Of a DNA stretch of 64,000 nt, positions 45,564-54,330 are shown piece by piece (the first letter of the stretch is position 1; the number at the start of each line of letters is the position of its first letter). The stretch spans positions 1 to 64,000 of the forward strand of contig NZ_CABFMN010000106.1 of the NCBI RefSeq assembly GCF_901875635.1. The letters run 5' to 3'. A program made the translations under genes and the position numbers. Origin of the DNA: Xylophilus ampelinus. Lineage in GTDB: Bacteria; Pseudomonadota; Gammaproteobacteria; Burkholderiales; Burkholderiaceae_C. The notes below the pieces were generated by a model. The model searched no databases and was not told the DNA's origin. It saw nothing but the letters and a program-made list of their open reading frames with translations.

Positions 45564-46367
45564 TCAAACTCCTTTGTTCTTGACGGTGGCGGGCACTTCG
45601 GCCCCAGCGGCGGCCTGGGCGATCACGGCCTGGGCCTCAACCTTGGCAGCCGCCGCATCCACAGGCGCGGCAGCGCTCACGGTGCGCTTCTCGATGCGCT
45701 TCTCGGGATTCGAGTTGAGCACGATGCGGTGCACGTAGATGCCCGGCAGGTGGATGTCGTCCGGCGCCAGTTCGCCCACCTCGACGATCTTCTCGACCTC
45801 GACGATGCAGACCTTGCCCGCCGTCGCCGCGGCGGGGTTGAAGTTGCGTGCCGTGAGGTTGAAGCGCAGGTTGCCCGACTTGTCGGCCACCGCCGCCTTG
45901 ACCAGCGCGACGTCGGGCACCAGGGCGCGTTCCATCACGTAGGTCTCGCCGTCGAACTCGCGCAGTTCCTTGCCCTCGGCGACCTGCGTGCCTACGCCGG
46001 TCTTGGTGAAGAAGGCCGGGATGCCGGCGCCGCCGGCGCGCAGCTTCTCGGCCAGCGTGCCCTGCGGGGTGAATTCCAGTTCCAGTTCGCCGGCCAGGTA
46101 CTGGCGCTCGAACTCCTTGTTCTCGCCCACGTAGCTGGCGATCATCTTCTTGATCTGCCGCGTCTCCAGCAGCTTGCCCAGGCCGAAGCCGTCGACGCCC
46201 GCATTGTTGGAAATGCAGGTGATGTTCTTCACGCCGCTCTCTTTCAGCGCTTCGATCAGCGCTTCGGGAATGCCGCACAGGCCGAAGCCGCCCACGGCCA
46301 GCATCTGGTTGTCGGCCACCACGCCGGCCAGCGCCGACTTGGCGTCGGGATAGATCTTGTTCGCCAT
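45564..46367 (-). CDS. scoA: 3-oxoacid CoA-transferase subunit A
   Basis: A 267-residue alpha subunit. Features are [36 protein letters not shown] and the oxyanion loop region [20 protein letters not shown]. Compared with the usual 230-235 residues it has an Ala-rich tail of about 30 residues ([19 protein letters not shown]), probably a linker-like extension. It is divergent from a PAS-LuxR regulator across a strong palindrome. Confidence 0.95.
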   Translation of the reverse strand: MANKIYPDAKSALAGVVADNQMLAVGGFGLCGIPEALIEALKESGVKNITCISNNAGVDGFGLGKLLETRQIKKMIASYVGENKEFERQYLAGELELEFTPQGTLAEKLRAGGAGIPAFFTKTGVGTQVAEGKELREFDGETYVMERALVPDVALVKAAVADKSGNLRFNLTARNFNPAAATAGKVCIVEVEKIVEVGELAPDDIHLPGIYVHRIVLNSNPEKRIEKRTVSAAAPVDAAAAKVEAQAVIAQAAAGAEVPATVKNKGV

Positions 46368-46433
46368 GCTTCCTCGCTTGTGGAACAGTGAAAAGAAAAA
46401 AGGGGACGATGGGGTGCGAAAACGACGTGAACG

Positions 46434-46459
46434 ATACTACGTACAGACATACGTAGTAT
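46434..46459. promoter_or_regulatory. Perfect 10+10 bp palindrome between scoA and PAS-LuxR gene
   Basis: ATACTACGTA-CAGACA-TACGTAGTAT is a perfect inverted repeat in an AT-rich island. It ends six bases before the LuxR-type start and is 67 bases from the scoA start, so the bound factor could repress its own gene and act on scoAB. LuxR-type dimers bind such sites. Confidence 0.75.
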
Positions 46460-46465
46460 TACGTC

Positions 46466-47107
46466 ATGGAGACCCCCGAGCATCGCCGCGGCGCACGCCG
46501 TGCGCAAGCCATTTCCCCTGCTGCCGCGACGCCCGCGCAGGCGATCGACTACCGCCTGGCCTTCGAACACGCGCCCGTGGGCATGGTGCTCTCGCGCCAG
46601 CGCATCATGGTCGACTGCAATGCGCGCCTGTGCGAGATGTTCGGCGCCACGCGCGACCAACTCGTGGGCCACTCCTTCGCCCTGCTCTACCCGAGCCTGG
46701 CGGAGTACGAGCGCATCGGGCAGCGCATGCTTCCCATCCTCAACGCCAGCGGGCGCTATGCCGACCACCGCATGATGCGGCGCGTGGGCGGCCTGCACGG
46801 CGCGCTGGCCGGCGAGACCTTCTGGTGCCACGTGACCGGCCGCGCCCTGAATCGCGAGGCGCCGCACGAGGCGGGCATCTGGACCTTCGAGGATCTGGGC
46901 GCGCGACGCAGCACCGGCACCAAGGCGCACCTCACGCCGCGCGAGCGCGAGGTGGCGGCGCAGCTCATGCAGGGGCTCACCAGCAAGGAGATCGGCAAGC
47001 AGTTGGGCATCAGCCACCGCACCGTCGAGTTGCACCGTGCGCGGCTGATGCGCAAGTACGCATCGGCAACGACGGCGGAACTGGTGCAGAAGTTGATGGC
47101 GGGATAG
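46466..47107 (+). CDS. PAS-LuxR transcriptional regulator
   Basis: A 213-residue regulator. Residues about 27-140 form a PAS sensor (YRLAFEHAPVGMVLSRQRIM, GHSFALLYPSLAEYERIGQR), and 152-200 a LuxR helix-turn-helix (LTPREREVAAQLMQGLTSKE, IGKQLGISHRTVELHRARLM). There is no receiver domain, so it senses a ligand or redox/cofactor directly. Divergent from scoAB with a strong palindrome between; most likely it controls scoAB and itself. Ligand unknown; acetoacetate or a CoA ester is a guess from context. Confidence 0.88.
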   Translation: METPEHRRGARRAQAISPAAATPAQAIDYRLAFEHAPVGMVLSRQRIMVDCNARLCEMFGATRDQLVGHSFALLYPSLAEYERIGQRMLPILNASGRYADHRMMRRVGGLHGALAGETFWCHVTGRALNREAPHEAGIWTFEDLGARRSTGTKAHLTPREREVAAQLMQGLTSKEIGKQLGISHRTVELHRARLMRKYASATTAELVQKLMAG

Positions 47108-47168
47108 GGCCCCGGACGCGCCGCGAGCCGTTCTCGCAACCCGCGGATCCCGGGCGACAGGTCGCCGC

Positions 47169-47876
47169 TCAGGCGTGAGCGGGCGAGCGCTCGCCGGCGA
47201 ACTCCTCGGCGGTCGCCGAGTGCGAAAGCGTGTACATGCCGCTGACGGCGCCATCGGCGGCACCCGCATGGCGCAAGCCCCCCTCCGACAGGTCGGTGTG
47301 GAGCAGGTGCTCGAGCACCTCGCCCGTGTAGCCGAGAACGACCAGGACCCGGTCCGCGAAACGGTCGGCGGAATTGCGGATGCGTTGCTCGGTGGTTTCC
47401 GCCATGGCCGGCGTCTGGTGCCGCAGCAGATGCGCGCCCACGAGCCCCGGCCGTTGCGCGAGCCCCTCGCACAGTGTGCGAAGCGATGCGAGCAGGTCAT
47501 CGTCCCTGCCTGGCTGCGGCGAGAGCCGCAGCGTCAACGCGTGCCGGGCGACCGCGCTACCCGCCGAGGCCAGCACGTGGCACTGGCTGCGCACCATGTT
47601 CCTGTGGTGCGGCATCATCTTCGTCGACCAGGGGGTCGGGCTGTTCAGGTGGCTCACATAGGCCTGCGACGACAGGACCGCGTGGGAGGCGAGGTCGTAC
47701 ATGACGAAGACAGCCTCGCCGCCGCTGGCGCTGGTCCAGCGCGAAGCCCGGTGGAATCCCGGCACGCCCAGTCGTTCCGGGAAGTGTTCGTGCGAATGCC
47801 AGTCCTCGAACTCGGCCTTCATGTCCGGCGCCATGTCCCACCACATGGCCAGCGCTGCGGTTCCGCGAAGCGGCAT
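47169..47876 (-). CDS. Conserved protein with tandem dimeric alpha/beta barrel-like halves
   Basis: A 235-residue protein not firmly assigned. The first half has WWDMAPDMKAEFEDWHSHEH followed by FPERLGVPGFHRASRW, a pattern seen in EthD/DUF4286-like ferredoxin-fold proteins where the HEHxPER histidines line a pocket. The second half (about 110-190) has a second, weaker copy of the strand-helix pattern (HALTLRLSPQPG, LRTLCEGLAQRPGLVGAHLL). It lies 30 bases behind a GntR gene on the same strand and next to the TRAP-aroQ operon, so it may serve the same catabolic route. Confidence 0.6.
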   Translation of the reverse strand: MPLRGTAALAMWWDMAPDMKAEFEDWHSHEHFPERLGVPGFHRASRWTSASGGEAVFVMYDLASHAVLSSQAYVSHLNSPTPWSTKMMPHHRNMVRSQCHVLASAGSAVARHALTLRLSPQPGRDDDLLASLRTLCEGLAQRPGLVGAHLLRHQTPAMAETTEQRIRNSADRFADRVLVVLGYTGEVLEHLLHTDLSEGGLRHAGAADGAVSGMYTLSHSATAEEFAGERSPAHA

Positions 47877-47906
47877 CTTGTCAACCCTCGTTCGAAACGG
47901 AGCGCC

Positions 47907-48617
47907 TCAGGCGGCGTCGAGCGCCAGCGACATCTGGGAGACGCACTCTTCGACGTGCGTGACCAGGGTCCGCTGCGCCAGTTCCCAATCGCGCGCGATG
48001 GCGCTTTCCAGCAGCGCCCGGTGCTCCGAGGCCGCCAGCTCGCCTCTGAAGACGGCCGCGATCATCTGGTAGCGCAGGTACTTGTCGCAGATCGAGTTGT
48101 AGGTCTCCAGCAGCAACTCGGAGCCGCAGGCGGAGATCAGGGCGACGTGGAAGGCCCAGTCGTACTGGCGCCAGATCTCGGCGGGATAGGGAGCGTTGGC
48201 GGCCATCTTCCTTTCCAGCGTGGCGAGCTTGTGGTGGGCCGCGACCACGCGGCCTTCCCATTCCAGGTCGCCGCGCTGGAACGACTCCTTGATCCCATGG
48301 CCTTCCAGCAGCAGCCGCATCGAGGCCACCTCGCGCAGGTTGGCTGAAGACACCTCGCTGACCTGGAAGCCGCGCGAGCCTTCGGCCACGAGCAGCCCCT
48401 CGGTGGCCAGCCGGTTGAACAACTCGCGCAGCGTGCTGACGCTGGTGCCGTAGGCCTCCTTCATGCGCTCGAGCGGCAGCCGACGGCCCGGCGACAGCCG
48501 TCCCAACACGATGTCCGACCGGATTCGACGGTAGGCCACCTCCCCTGCGGTCGCCGAATCCAGGGGCGCCTGGGAAATGTCGGGCACGGAAGGCTCAGGG
48601 ATCACACCGGGTTTCAT
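47907..48617 (-). CDS. GntR-family regulator (FCD/FadR type)
   Basis: A 236-residue repressor. N-terminal winged helix covers about 22-90 (AYRRIRSDIVLGRLSPGRRL, then TSVSTLRELFNRLATEGLLV), and an all-helical FCD effector domain follows with metal-type residues in WAFHVALISACGSELLLE and HRALLESAIARD. FCD regulators usually bind small carboxylates. It is divergent from the TRAP transporter operon with a palindrome in the 156-base gap, so it probably represses that operon until the substrate is present. Confidence 0.93.
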   Translation of the reverse strand: MKPGVIPEPSVPDISQAPLDSATAGEVAYRRIRSDIVLGRLSPGRRLPLERMKEAYGTSVSTLRELFNRLATEGLLVAEGSRGFQVSEVSSANLREVASMRLLLEGHGIKESFQRGDLEWEGRVVAAHHKLATLERKMAANAPYPAEIWRQYDWAFHVALISACGSELLLETYNSICDKYLRYQMIAAVFRGELAASEHRALLESAIARDWELAQRTLVTHVEECVSQMSLALDAA

Positions 48618-48685
48618 GGCTACTTTCTACGACAAAACTTCGAGAATTGACTAAGAGAATACCCCGATACTCATATTCATTGCGC

Positions 48686-48698
48686 ATCATCAGATGAT
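48686..48698. promoter_or_regulatory. Candidate GntR operator
   Basis: ATCATC-A-GATGAT is a perfect 13-bp palindrome with central A, halfway between divergent gntR and dctP. Size and symmetry suit an FCD-type GntR dimer. Binding is inferred. Confidence 0.6.
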
Positions 48699-48773
48699 TT
48701 CATAACATTCAGATGCCGATCGAGTTGTCGATCGTCAGGGCCGGACGCATCGGCACCCACAAAGGAGACCTTC

Positions 48774-49784
48774 ATGGCATCGAAACTCTTCAAGCTCGCC
48801 GGAACGCTGGCGCTGGTCGCGGCTGCGGCCGTCGCACACGCGCAGGACATTCAGCAGCGCACCATCCGCATCGGGCACCTGAACAACACGGACCACCCCA
48901 CGAGCTGGGGCGTCAAGAAATTCGCAGAGATCGTGGCGGCCAAGAGCGGCGGGAAGATCACGGTCAAGGAGTTCGCGAGCAGCCAGCTCGGCAACGAGTT
49001 GCAGCAGCAATCCGCCCTGCAGGGCGGCGTGCAGGAGATGCTGGTCGCCTCCACCACCTCGCTGACCGGCGTGGTCAAGGAGTTCGGGCTCTTCGACTTC
49101 CCCTTCCTCTTCAGCAATGGCCAGCAGGCCGACGCCATGGTCGACGGCCCGCTGGGCAAGATGCTCAGCGGCAAGCTGGCCGACAAGGGCATCGTGGTGC
49201 TCGGGTTCTTCGACCTGGGCTTTCGCAACGTCACCAACAGCAAGCGCCCCATCACCAAGGGCGAGGACCTGGACGGACTGAAGCTGCGCGTCATTCCCAA
49301 TCCGGTGTTCCTGGACACCTTCAAGACCTTCAAGGCCAACCCGCTGCCGATGCCCTTCGCCGAGCTGTACAACGCGCTCGAGAGCAAGGCGGTCGATGGC
49401 CAGGAGAACCCGTACTCGGTGATCCTGTCGAGCAAGTTCTACGAGGTGCAGAAGTACGTCAGCGGCACCAACCACGTGTACGCCACCAACCCCGTTCAGG
49501 TCAGCAAGCGCTTCTGGGACAAGCTGTCGGCAACCGAACAGAAGCTGCTGCAGGAAGCCGCCATCGAAGCGCAGAACTACCAGCGCGCCGCAAGCCGCGA
49601 CGCCGCCGGCAAGGCGCTGGTCGAGCTCCAGGCCAAGGGCATGACCTACAACGCCGTCGCCCCTGCGGAGGTGGCTCGCATGCGTGCGGAAGCCAAGCCC
49701 ATCTACGACAAGTTCTCGGCGTCGTACGACCCGGCCGTGATGAGCCTGTTCAAGACCGAGCTGGAACGCGTTTCCAAGCTCTGA
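48774..49784 (+). CDS. TRAP transporter solute receptor, DctP family
   Basis: A 336-residue periplasmic receptor. Sec signal ends AAVAHAQD. DctP family features: IRIGHLNNTDHPTSWGVKKF, a GNELQQQSALQGGVQEM segment and, for carboxylate binding, the conserved Arg in GLKLRVIPNPVFLDTFKTFK. The ligand is likely an organic acid. First gene of a four-gene operon ending with aroQ. GGAG lies just before the ATG. Confidence 0.93.
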   Translation: MASKLFKLAGTLALVAAAAVAHAQDIQQRTIRIGHLNNTDHPTSWGVKKFAEIVAAKSGGKITVKEFASSQLGNELQQQSALQGGVQEMLVASTTSLTGVVKEFGLFDFPFLFSNGQQADAMVDGPLGKMLSGKLADKGIVVLGFFDLGFRNVTNSKRPITKGEDLDGLKLRVIPNPVFLDTFKTFKANPLPMPFAELYNALESKAVDGQENPYSVILSSKFYEVQKYVSGTNHVYATNPVQVSKRFWDKLSATEQKLLQEAAIEAQNYQRAASRDAAGKALVELQAKGMTYNAVAPAEVARMRAEAKPIYDKFSASYDPAVMSLFKTELERVSKL

Positions 49785-49849
49785 TCGAACGCTGAAGGAG
49801 CCCGGGCGCCGCCCGGGTCCACGCCCGCGCGTCGGGCCGAGGAACAGGC

Positions 49850-50410
49850 ATGGTAAAGCTAATCAACGGGTTCTGTCGCGCCGTCACAGTGCTGATGGCA
49901 GTGGCACTCATGGTCATGGTCGCGCTCGTGTTCGGCAACGTGGTGCTGCGCTATGTCTTCAATTCGTCGATCACGCAGTCCGAAGAGATCTCGCGCTGGC
50001 TCTTCGTGTGGATCACGTTCATGGGCTGCGTGGTCGCGCTGCGCGAGCACACCCACCTCGGCACCGACGCCCTGGTGTCGCGGCTGCCGCCCCTGGGCAA
50101 GAAGATCTGCCTGGTGCTCGGCCACCTGACCATGCTTTACGTGTGCTACCTGGTCTTCAAGGGCGCGTGGGAACAGACGCGCATCAACATGGACGTGCTG
50201 GCCCCTTCGACGCAGTTGCCCATGGCCGTGCTGCATTCGGCCGGCGTGGCCTTCGCAGCATGCGCGGGCGTCGTCCTGCTGCTGGACCTTTGGCTGCTCT
50301 TCACGGGCCACATGGGCGACGCGGACCTCGTCACGGTGCAGGAATCCGAAGACCTGGCTGCCCTGAACCTACCGGGCAGCGTAGCTGCAGACACCGCGAA
50401 GAAGCACTGA
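49850..50410 (+). CDS. TRAP transporter small permease, DctQ family
   Basis: A 186-residue membrane protein with four predicted helices. The motif VVLRYVFNSSITQSEEISRW (about 31-50) is the DctQ family mark (RYxFNxSxxWxEE-like), followed by LREHTHLGTDALV. It pairs with the large DctM subunit 15 bases downstream. Confidence 0.92.
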   Translation: MVKLINGFCRAVTVLMAVALMVMVALVFGNVVLRYVFNSSITQSEEISRWLFVWITFMGCVVALREHTHLGTDALVSRLPPLGKKICLVLGHLTMLYVCYLVFKGAWEQTRINMDVLAPSTQLPMAVLHSAGVAFAACAGVVLLLDLWLLFTGHMGDADLVTVQESEDLAALNLPGSVAADTAKKH

Positions 50411-50425
50411 CACGGGCGATCCACC

Positions 50426-51712
50426 ATGACTCTCATCATCTTCGTCGGATCGCTGCTGCTGGCCATGGCGATCGGCATCCCCATCTCGTTCGCGCTGCTG
50501 GTCAGCGGCGTCGCCCTGATGTGGCACCTGGACATGTTCGAGGCGCAGATCCTCGCGCAGAACCTGCTGGGCGGAGCGGACAACTACCCGCTGCTGGCCG
50601 TGCCCTTCTTCCTGCTGGCAGGCGAGATCATGAACGAGGGCGGCCTGTCCAGGCGCATCGTCGATTTCGCGATGGCGCTCGTCGGGCACATCCGCGGCGG
50701 GCTGGGCTACGTCACCATCGTCGCCTCGATCATGCTGTCGGCCCTTTCGGGCAGCGCGGTGGCCGACGCCGCCGCGCTCACCACCATGCTGCTGCCGATG
50801 ATGGTGGCCGCCGGCCATGCACCGCACCGCGCCGCCGGCCTGATCGCCGCGTCCGGCGTCATCGCGCCGGTGCTTCCGCCCTCGATCGGTCTGGTGATCT
50901 TCGGCGTGACGGCGAACGTGTCGATCTCGAAGCTCTTCATGGCCGGCATCGCGCCCGGCCTGCTGATGGGATTGGCGCTGTGGGTCACCTGGGCCTACGT
51001 GGCCCGCAACGAAGGCGCGGTGCCTCCGCCTCGCAAGCCCCTGAAGGAGCTTCTGGTGACCTTGCGGCGCTGCAGCTGGGCGTTGATGCTGCCGGTGATC
51101 ATCCTGGTCGGCCTGCGGATGGGCGTGTTCACGCCGACCGAAGCGGGTGTGGTGGCGGCCGTGTACGCGTTGTTCGTCTCCACGGTCATCTACCGCGGCC
51201 TGAAGCTGTCGCAGCTGTACGGGATCTTCGTGAAGGCGGCCAAGACCACCGCAGTGGTGATGTTCCTCGTCGCCGCGGCCATGGTCTCGGCCTGGCTCAT
51301 CACCGTGGCGGACCTGCCCGGCAAGGTGGTCGGCATGCTCGAGCCCTTCCTGGGCAGCCCCATCCTGCTGATGATCGCGATCATGGTGCTGGTCATGGTC
51401 GTCGGCACGGCGATGGACATGACGCCCACCATCCTCATCCTGACCCCGGTGCTGATGCCCGTCATCGTCGCGGCCAAGATCGACCCGGTCTACTTCGGCG
51501 TGCTGTTCATCATGAACAACGCGATCGGGCTGGTGACCCCGCCGGTGGGCGTGGTGCTCAACGTGGTGGCCGGCGTCGGCCGAATGTCGATGGACACGGT
51601 CACCAAGGGCGTGATGCCTTTCATGATCGCGCAGTTCCTGATCATGTTCCTGATGGTCCTGTTCCCGTGGCTGGTCACCGGGCCCGCGAAGCTCTTCCAC
51701 GGCGGGCCGTGA
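50426..51712 (+). CDS. TRAP transporter large permease, DctM family
   Basis: A 428-residue sodium-coupled transporter core with about 12 helices. Signatures include [40 protein letters not shown] and [20 protein letters not shown]; the C-terminal [20 protein letters not shown] is the second family motif. It completes the DctPQM set and is followed by aroQ 46 bases later. Confidence 0.94.
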   Translation: MTLIIFVGSLLLAMAIGIPISFALLVSGVALMWHLDMFEAQILAQNLLGGADNYPLLAVPFFLLAGEIMNEGGLSRRIVDFAMALVGHIRGGLGYVTIVASIMLSALSGSAVADAAALTTMLLPMMVAAGHAPHRAAGLIAASGVIAPVLPPSIGLVIFGVTANVSISKLFMAGIAPGLLMGLALWVTWAYVARNEGAVPPPRKPLKELLVTLRRCSWALMLPVIILVGLRMGVFTPTEAGVVAAVYALFVSTVIYRGLKLSQLYGIFVKAAKTTAVVMFLVAAAMVSAWLITVADLPGKVVGMLEPFLGSPILLMIAIMVLVMVVGTAMDMTPTILILTPVLMPVIVAAKIDPVYFGVLFIMNNAIGLVTPPVGVVLNVVAGVGRMSMDTVTKGVMPFMIAQFLIMFLMVLFPWLVTGPAKLFHGGP

Positions 51713-51758
51713 TCAGCGCGTCCTGGCTGTGACACCCATCCCCACGACGAAGGCAAGC

Positions 51759-52196
51759 ATGTCGAACATCCTGATCCTGAACGGCCCGAACCTCAACCTT
51801 CTTGGGGTGCGTGAGCCGCACATCTACGGCCATACGACGCTGGCCCAGCTCGAGGCGCAGTGCCATGAAGCGGGCCAGCGCCTGGGCCTTGCGGTGGACT
51901 TCAGGCAGTCCAACTCCGAAGGCCAGTTGGTGGACTGGATCCACGAGGCCCGCACGACGATGGCGGGCATCGTCATCAACCCCGCCGCCTACTCTTTCAC
52001 GTCGATAGCCATCCTCGACGCATTGAAGGCCTCGCAATTGCCTATCGTCGAGGTCCACATCTCCAACATCCATCGGCGGGAGGAGATGTACCACAAGAGC
52101 TACGTGTCGCTGGCCGCGACGGGCGTCATCTGCGGGCTGGGCCCCGTCGGGTACGAAGCCGCCCTGCTGTTCCTGGCGAAGCATCTGGCGAAGTAG
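51759..52196 (+). CDS. aroQ: Type II 3-dehydroquinate dehydratase
   Basis: A 145-residue enzyme interconverting 3-dehydroquinate and 3-dehydroshikimate. [17 protein letters not shown] (9-25) carries the lid Arg and catalytic Tyr; [16 protein letters not shown] and [18 protein letters not shown] carry the active-site Asn, Ser and His. ATG 51759 (MSNILIL) is chosen over an upstream frame opening. Its place at the end of a GntR-controlled TRAP operon, not in a shikimate cluster, points to catabolic use of quinate or dehydroquinate, toward protocatechuate. Confidence 0.95.
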   Translation: MSNILILNGPNLNLLGVREPHIYGHTTLAQLEAQCHEAGQRLGLAVDFRQSNSEGQLVDWIHEARTTMAGIVINPAAYSFTSIAILDALKASQLPIVEVHISNIHRREEMYHKSYVSLAATGVICGLGPVGYEAALLFLAKHLAK

Positions 52197-52247
52197 CCCC
52201 GTTTGTCCGCACGGCGCGCGGTCTTGCGCGCAAGGCCGCGGGGCCGC

Positions 52248-52961
52248 TCACGCCCCGAAGGCGCCGTCGATGGTGTGCATCGCGCCGGTCACGAAGCCGG
52301 CTTCGGGCCCCGCCAGCCAGGCCACCATGCCCGCCACCTCTTCCGGCCGCCCGTGGCGCTTGATCGCCATGAAGCTGTGCATCAGATCGCGCATCGGGCC
52401 GTCTTCCGGGTTCGCGTCGGTGTCGACGGGGCCGGGCTGCACGATGTTGATCGTGATGCCGCGCGGGCCGAAGTCGCGTGCCAGGCCCCGCGCCATCCCC
52501 TGCAGCGCCGACTTGCTGAGCGCGTAAGACGCCATGCCCGGCACGGGCATGCGGTCGCCGTTCACCGAGCCGATCACGATGATCCGGCCGCCCGGCGGCA
52601 TCTTGCGCGCCGCCTCGACCGAGGCGTGGTACGGCGACTGCACGTTGATGCGGAACAGGCGGTCGACCGCGTCCGGATCCTGCTCCAGCGCGTCGCCGAA
52701 GATCGCAATGCCCGCATTCACCACCAGCACGTCGAGCGGGCCGCTGTCGCGCACCCGCGCGATGACCGCGTCGCGGTCGGAACTGTCCGTCTGCACCGCG
52801 GTGCTGCCGGTCTCCGCGGCCAGCGCCCTGGCCGCATCGGGCGAACCCGAGTAGCTGAACGTGACCCGGGCGCCGTCGGCGACGAAGCGCCGGACAATGG
52901 CCGCGCCGATTCCCCGGCTGCCGCCGAGCACCAGAACAGACTTTCCTTCGAACATGGGCAT
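52248..52961 (-). CDS. bdcA: BdcA-like short-chain dehydrogenase (c-di-GMP-binding family)
   Basis: A 237-residue SDR protein. The cofactor loop GGSRGIGAAIVRRFV and active-site SVNGDRMPVPGMASYALSKS are present. The C-terminal FVTGAMHTIDGAFGA and much of the protein agree closely, from memory, with E. coli BdcA (YjgI), which binds cyclic di-GMP and promotes biofilm dispersal. Start ATG 52959-52961 is set by AGGAG five bases upstream; GTG at 52967 would add two residues. Divergent TetR gene next door resembles BdcR, the known repressor partner, strengthening the call. Confidence 0.87.
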   Translation of the reverse strand: MPMFEGKSVLVLGGSRGIGAAIVRRFVADGARVTFSYSGSPDAARALAAETGSTAVQTDSSDRDAVIARVRDSGPLDVLVVNAGIAIFGDALEQDPDAVDRLFRINVQSPYHASVEAARKMPPGGRIIVIGSVNGDRMPVPGMASYALSKSALQGMARGLARDFGPRGITINIVQPGPVDTDANPEDGPMRDLMHSFMAIKRHGRPEEVAGMVAWLAGPEAGFVTGAMHTIDGAFGA

Positions 52962-52977
52962 GGACACTCCTGATTAA

Positions 52978-53032
52978 ATTTGTAGTGCATCGTACATAAT
53001 TTAGCCTGTTCTCTGTCAAGAATTTTGTAGTG
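52978..53032. promoter_or_regulatory. Candidate BdcR operator region
   Basis: TGTA-GTGCATCG-TACA (52981-52996) is an inverted repeat typical in size for TetR dimers, and TTTGTAGTG recurs directly at 52979-52987 and 53024-53032. The area is AT-rich and separates divergent bdcA and bdcR by 71 bases, so one protein could control both promoters. Confidence 0.55.
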
Positions 53033-53695
53033 ATGACTAAGGAAATTTCGCGCGGGCGTGGACGGCCACGCCTTTTCGATGCAGACGAGGCCGTGGCGAC
53101 CGCCCAGCGCCTGTTCCATGCCAAGGGCTACGACGCCGTGAGCGTCGCCGACCTGACCCAGGCCCTGGGCATCAACCCGCCCAGCTTCTATTCGGCCTTC
53201 GGCAGCAAGGCGGCGCTGTATGCGCGCATCCTCGATCGTTATGCCCAGGATGGCGCGGTGCCGCTGGATCGGCTTCTGCGGCCGGACCTTCCCGTGGCCG
53301 AGTGCCTGGCCCGTGTGCTCGAAGAATCCGCACGGGCCTACGCCGCGGACACCTGCGCGACGGGCTGCCTGGTGCTCGAGGGAACCCGGTGCAACGACGA
53401 GCAGGCCCGCGCTGCGGCAGGCACCTTCCACGTGGCTGCGCAACGGCAGATCCGCGAGTTCATTGCGCAGCGTCACGCCGAGGATGCAGACCGCCTGGCC
53501 GACTTCGTCAGCACGACGATGGCGGGACTGTCGGCCAGCGCACGCCACGGGCAGTCGTTGGATCGACTCCTCGCCACCGCGCGGCTCGCAGGCGTTGCGT
53601 GCGCGCAGGCGATTCCTGCCGAGAAGCCCCGGAGCCAGCCTAAGAGCCGGCCGGCAGCGCCGCAGTTCAAGCCGCGCAGCGAAAAGTCAGGTTGA
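53033..53695 (+). CDS. bdcR: TetR-family regulator, BdcR-like
   Basis: A 220-residue repressor. N-terminal helix-turn-helix: GRGRPRLFDADEAVATAQRL, then VSVADLTQALGINPPSFYSA and FGSKAALYARILDRY. Effector domain includes the conserved CATGCLVLEGTRC segment with two Cys, also seen in E. coli BdcR. Divergent from bdcA. The start is taken as ATG 53033; the Arg/Lys/Pro-rich tail (PRSQPKSRPAAPQFKPRSEK) runs over the 3' end of alkB on the other strand by 29 bases. Confidence 0.88.
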   Translation: MTKEISRGRGRPRLFDADEAVATAQRLFHAKGYDAVSVADLTQALGINPPSFYSAFGSKAALYARILDRYAQDGAVPLDRLLRPDLPVAECLARVLEESARAYAADTCATGCLVLEGTRCNDEQARAAAGTFHVAAQRQIREFIAQRHAEDADRLADFVSTTMAGLSASARHGQSLDRLLATARLAGVACAQAIPAEKPRSQPKSRPAAPQFKPRSEKSG

Positions 53696-54326
53696 TCCTG
53701 CACGCCCCCATGAAGGGATGCTCGCCCTCGACCAGCGGCATCACCCCATGGAAGCGCAGCCGCGCCGTCCCGCCCCACACCACGACGTCGCCATGCGACA
53801 AGGGCACGCGCCGCGTGCGGTCGCCGCGCTGCGCGCCGCCCCACAGGAACACCGCCGGCAGGCCGAGCGACACCGACACGATGGGCTGGCCCAGCTGGCG
53901 CTCGTCGCGGTCCTGGTGCAGGGTCAGGCGCGCGCCGGGCACGTAGCGGTTGATCAGGCACGCATCGGGCGCGAAGCCGTCGAAGCCGGCGCGCGAGGCG
54001 GCCGACACGGCCAGCGCGCGAAAACTCGCGGGCATCGCGGGCCACGGGCGGTCGCTCAGCGGATCGCACCCGGTGTAGCGGTAGCCACTGCGGTCGCTGA
54101 CCCAGCCGAGCGCGCCGCAGTTGGTCATCGCCACCGACATGGTCTTGCCGCCGGGCGTGACGAGGTGGCGCAGGGGTGCCGCGGCGAGCACCGCTTCGAG
54201 GTCGCGCCGCAGCGCATGCACCTGCGGCAGGGCGAAGCCGCGCAGCACCGATGCGCCCGGCTCCAGCACCAGCGGTTCGGCGGCCAAGGGGTCGGCATCG
54301 GCATCGAAGAGATCGAAGGTGCTCAC
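53667..54326 (-). CDS. alkB: AlkB DNA dealkylase
   Basis: A 219-residue iron/2-oxoglutarate dioxygenase that removes methyl groups from 1-methyladenine and 3-methylcytosine. Iron ligands His137 and Asp139 in LTLHQDRDE and His193 in RFHGVMP, and 2-oxoglutarate arginines Arg210/Arg216 in CRINLTFR, are present. MTNCGALGWVSDRSGYRYTG matches the nucleotide-recognition lid of bacterial AlkB. Last gene of ada-2OG oxygenase-alkB, four bases after the preceding stop. Confidence 0.95.
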   Translation of the reverse strand: MSTFDLFDADADPLAAEPLVLEPGASVLRGFALPQVHALRRDLEAVLAAAPLRHLVTPGGKTMSVAMTNCGALGWVSDRSGYRYTGCDPLSDRPWPAMPASFRALAVSAASRAGFDGFAPDACLINRYVPGARLTLHQDRDERQLGQPIVSVSLGLPAVFLWGGAQRGDRTRRVPLSHGDVVVWGGTARLRFHGVMPLVEGEHPFMGACRINLTFRCAA

Positions 54327-54330
54327 AGGT

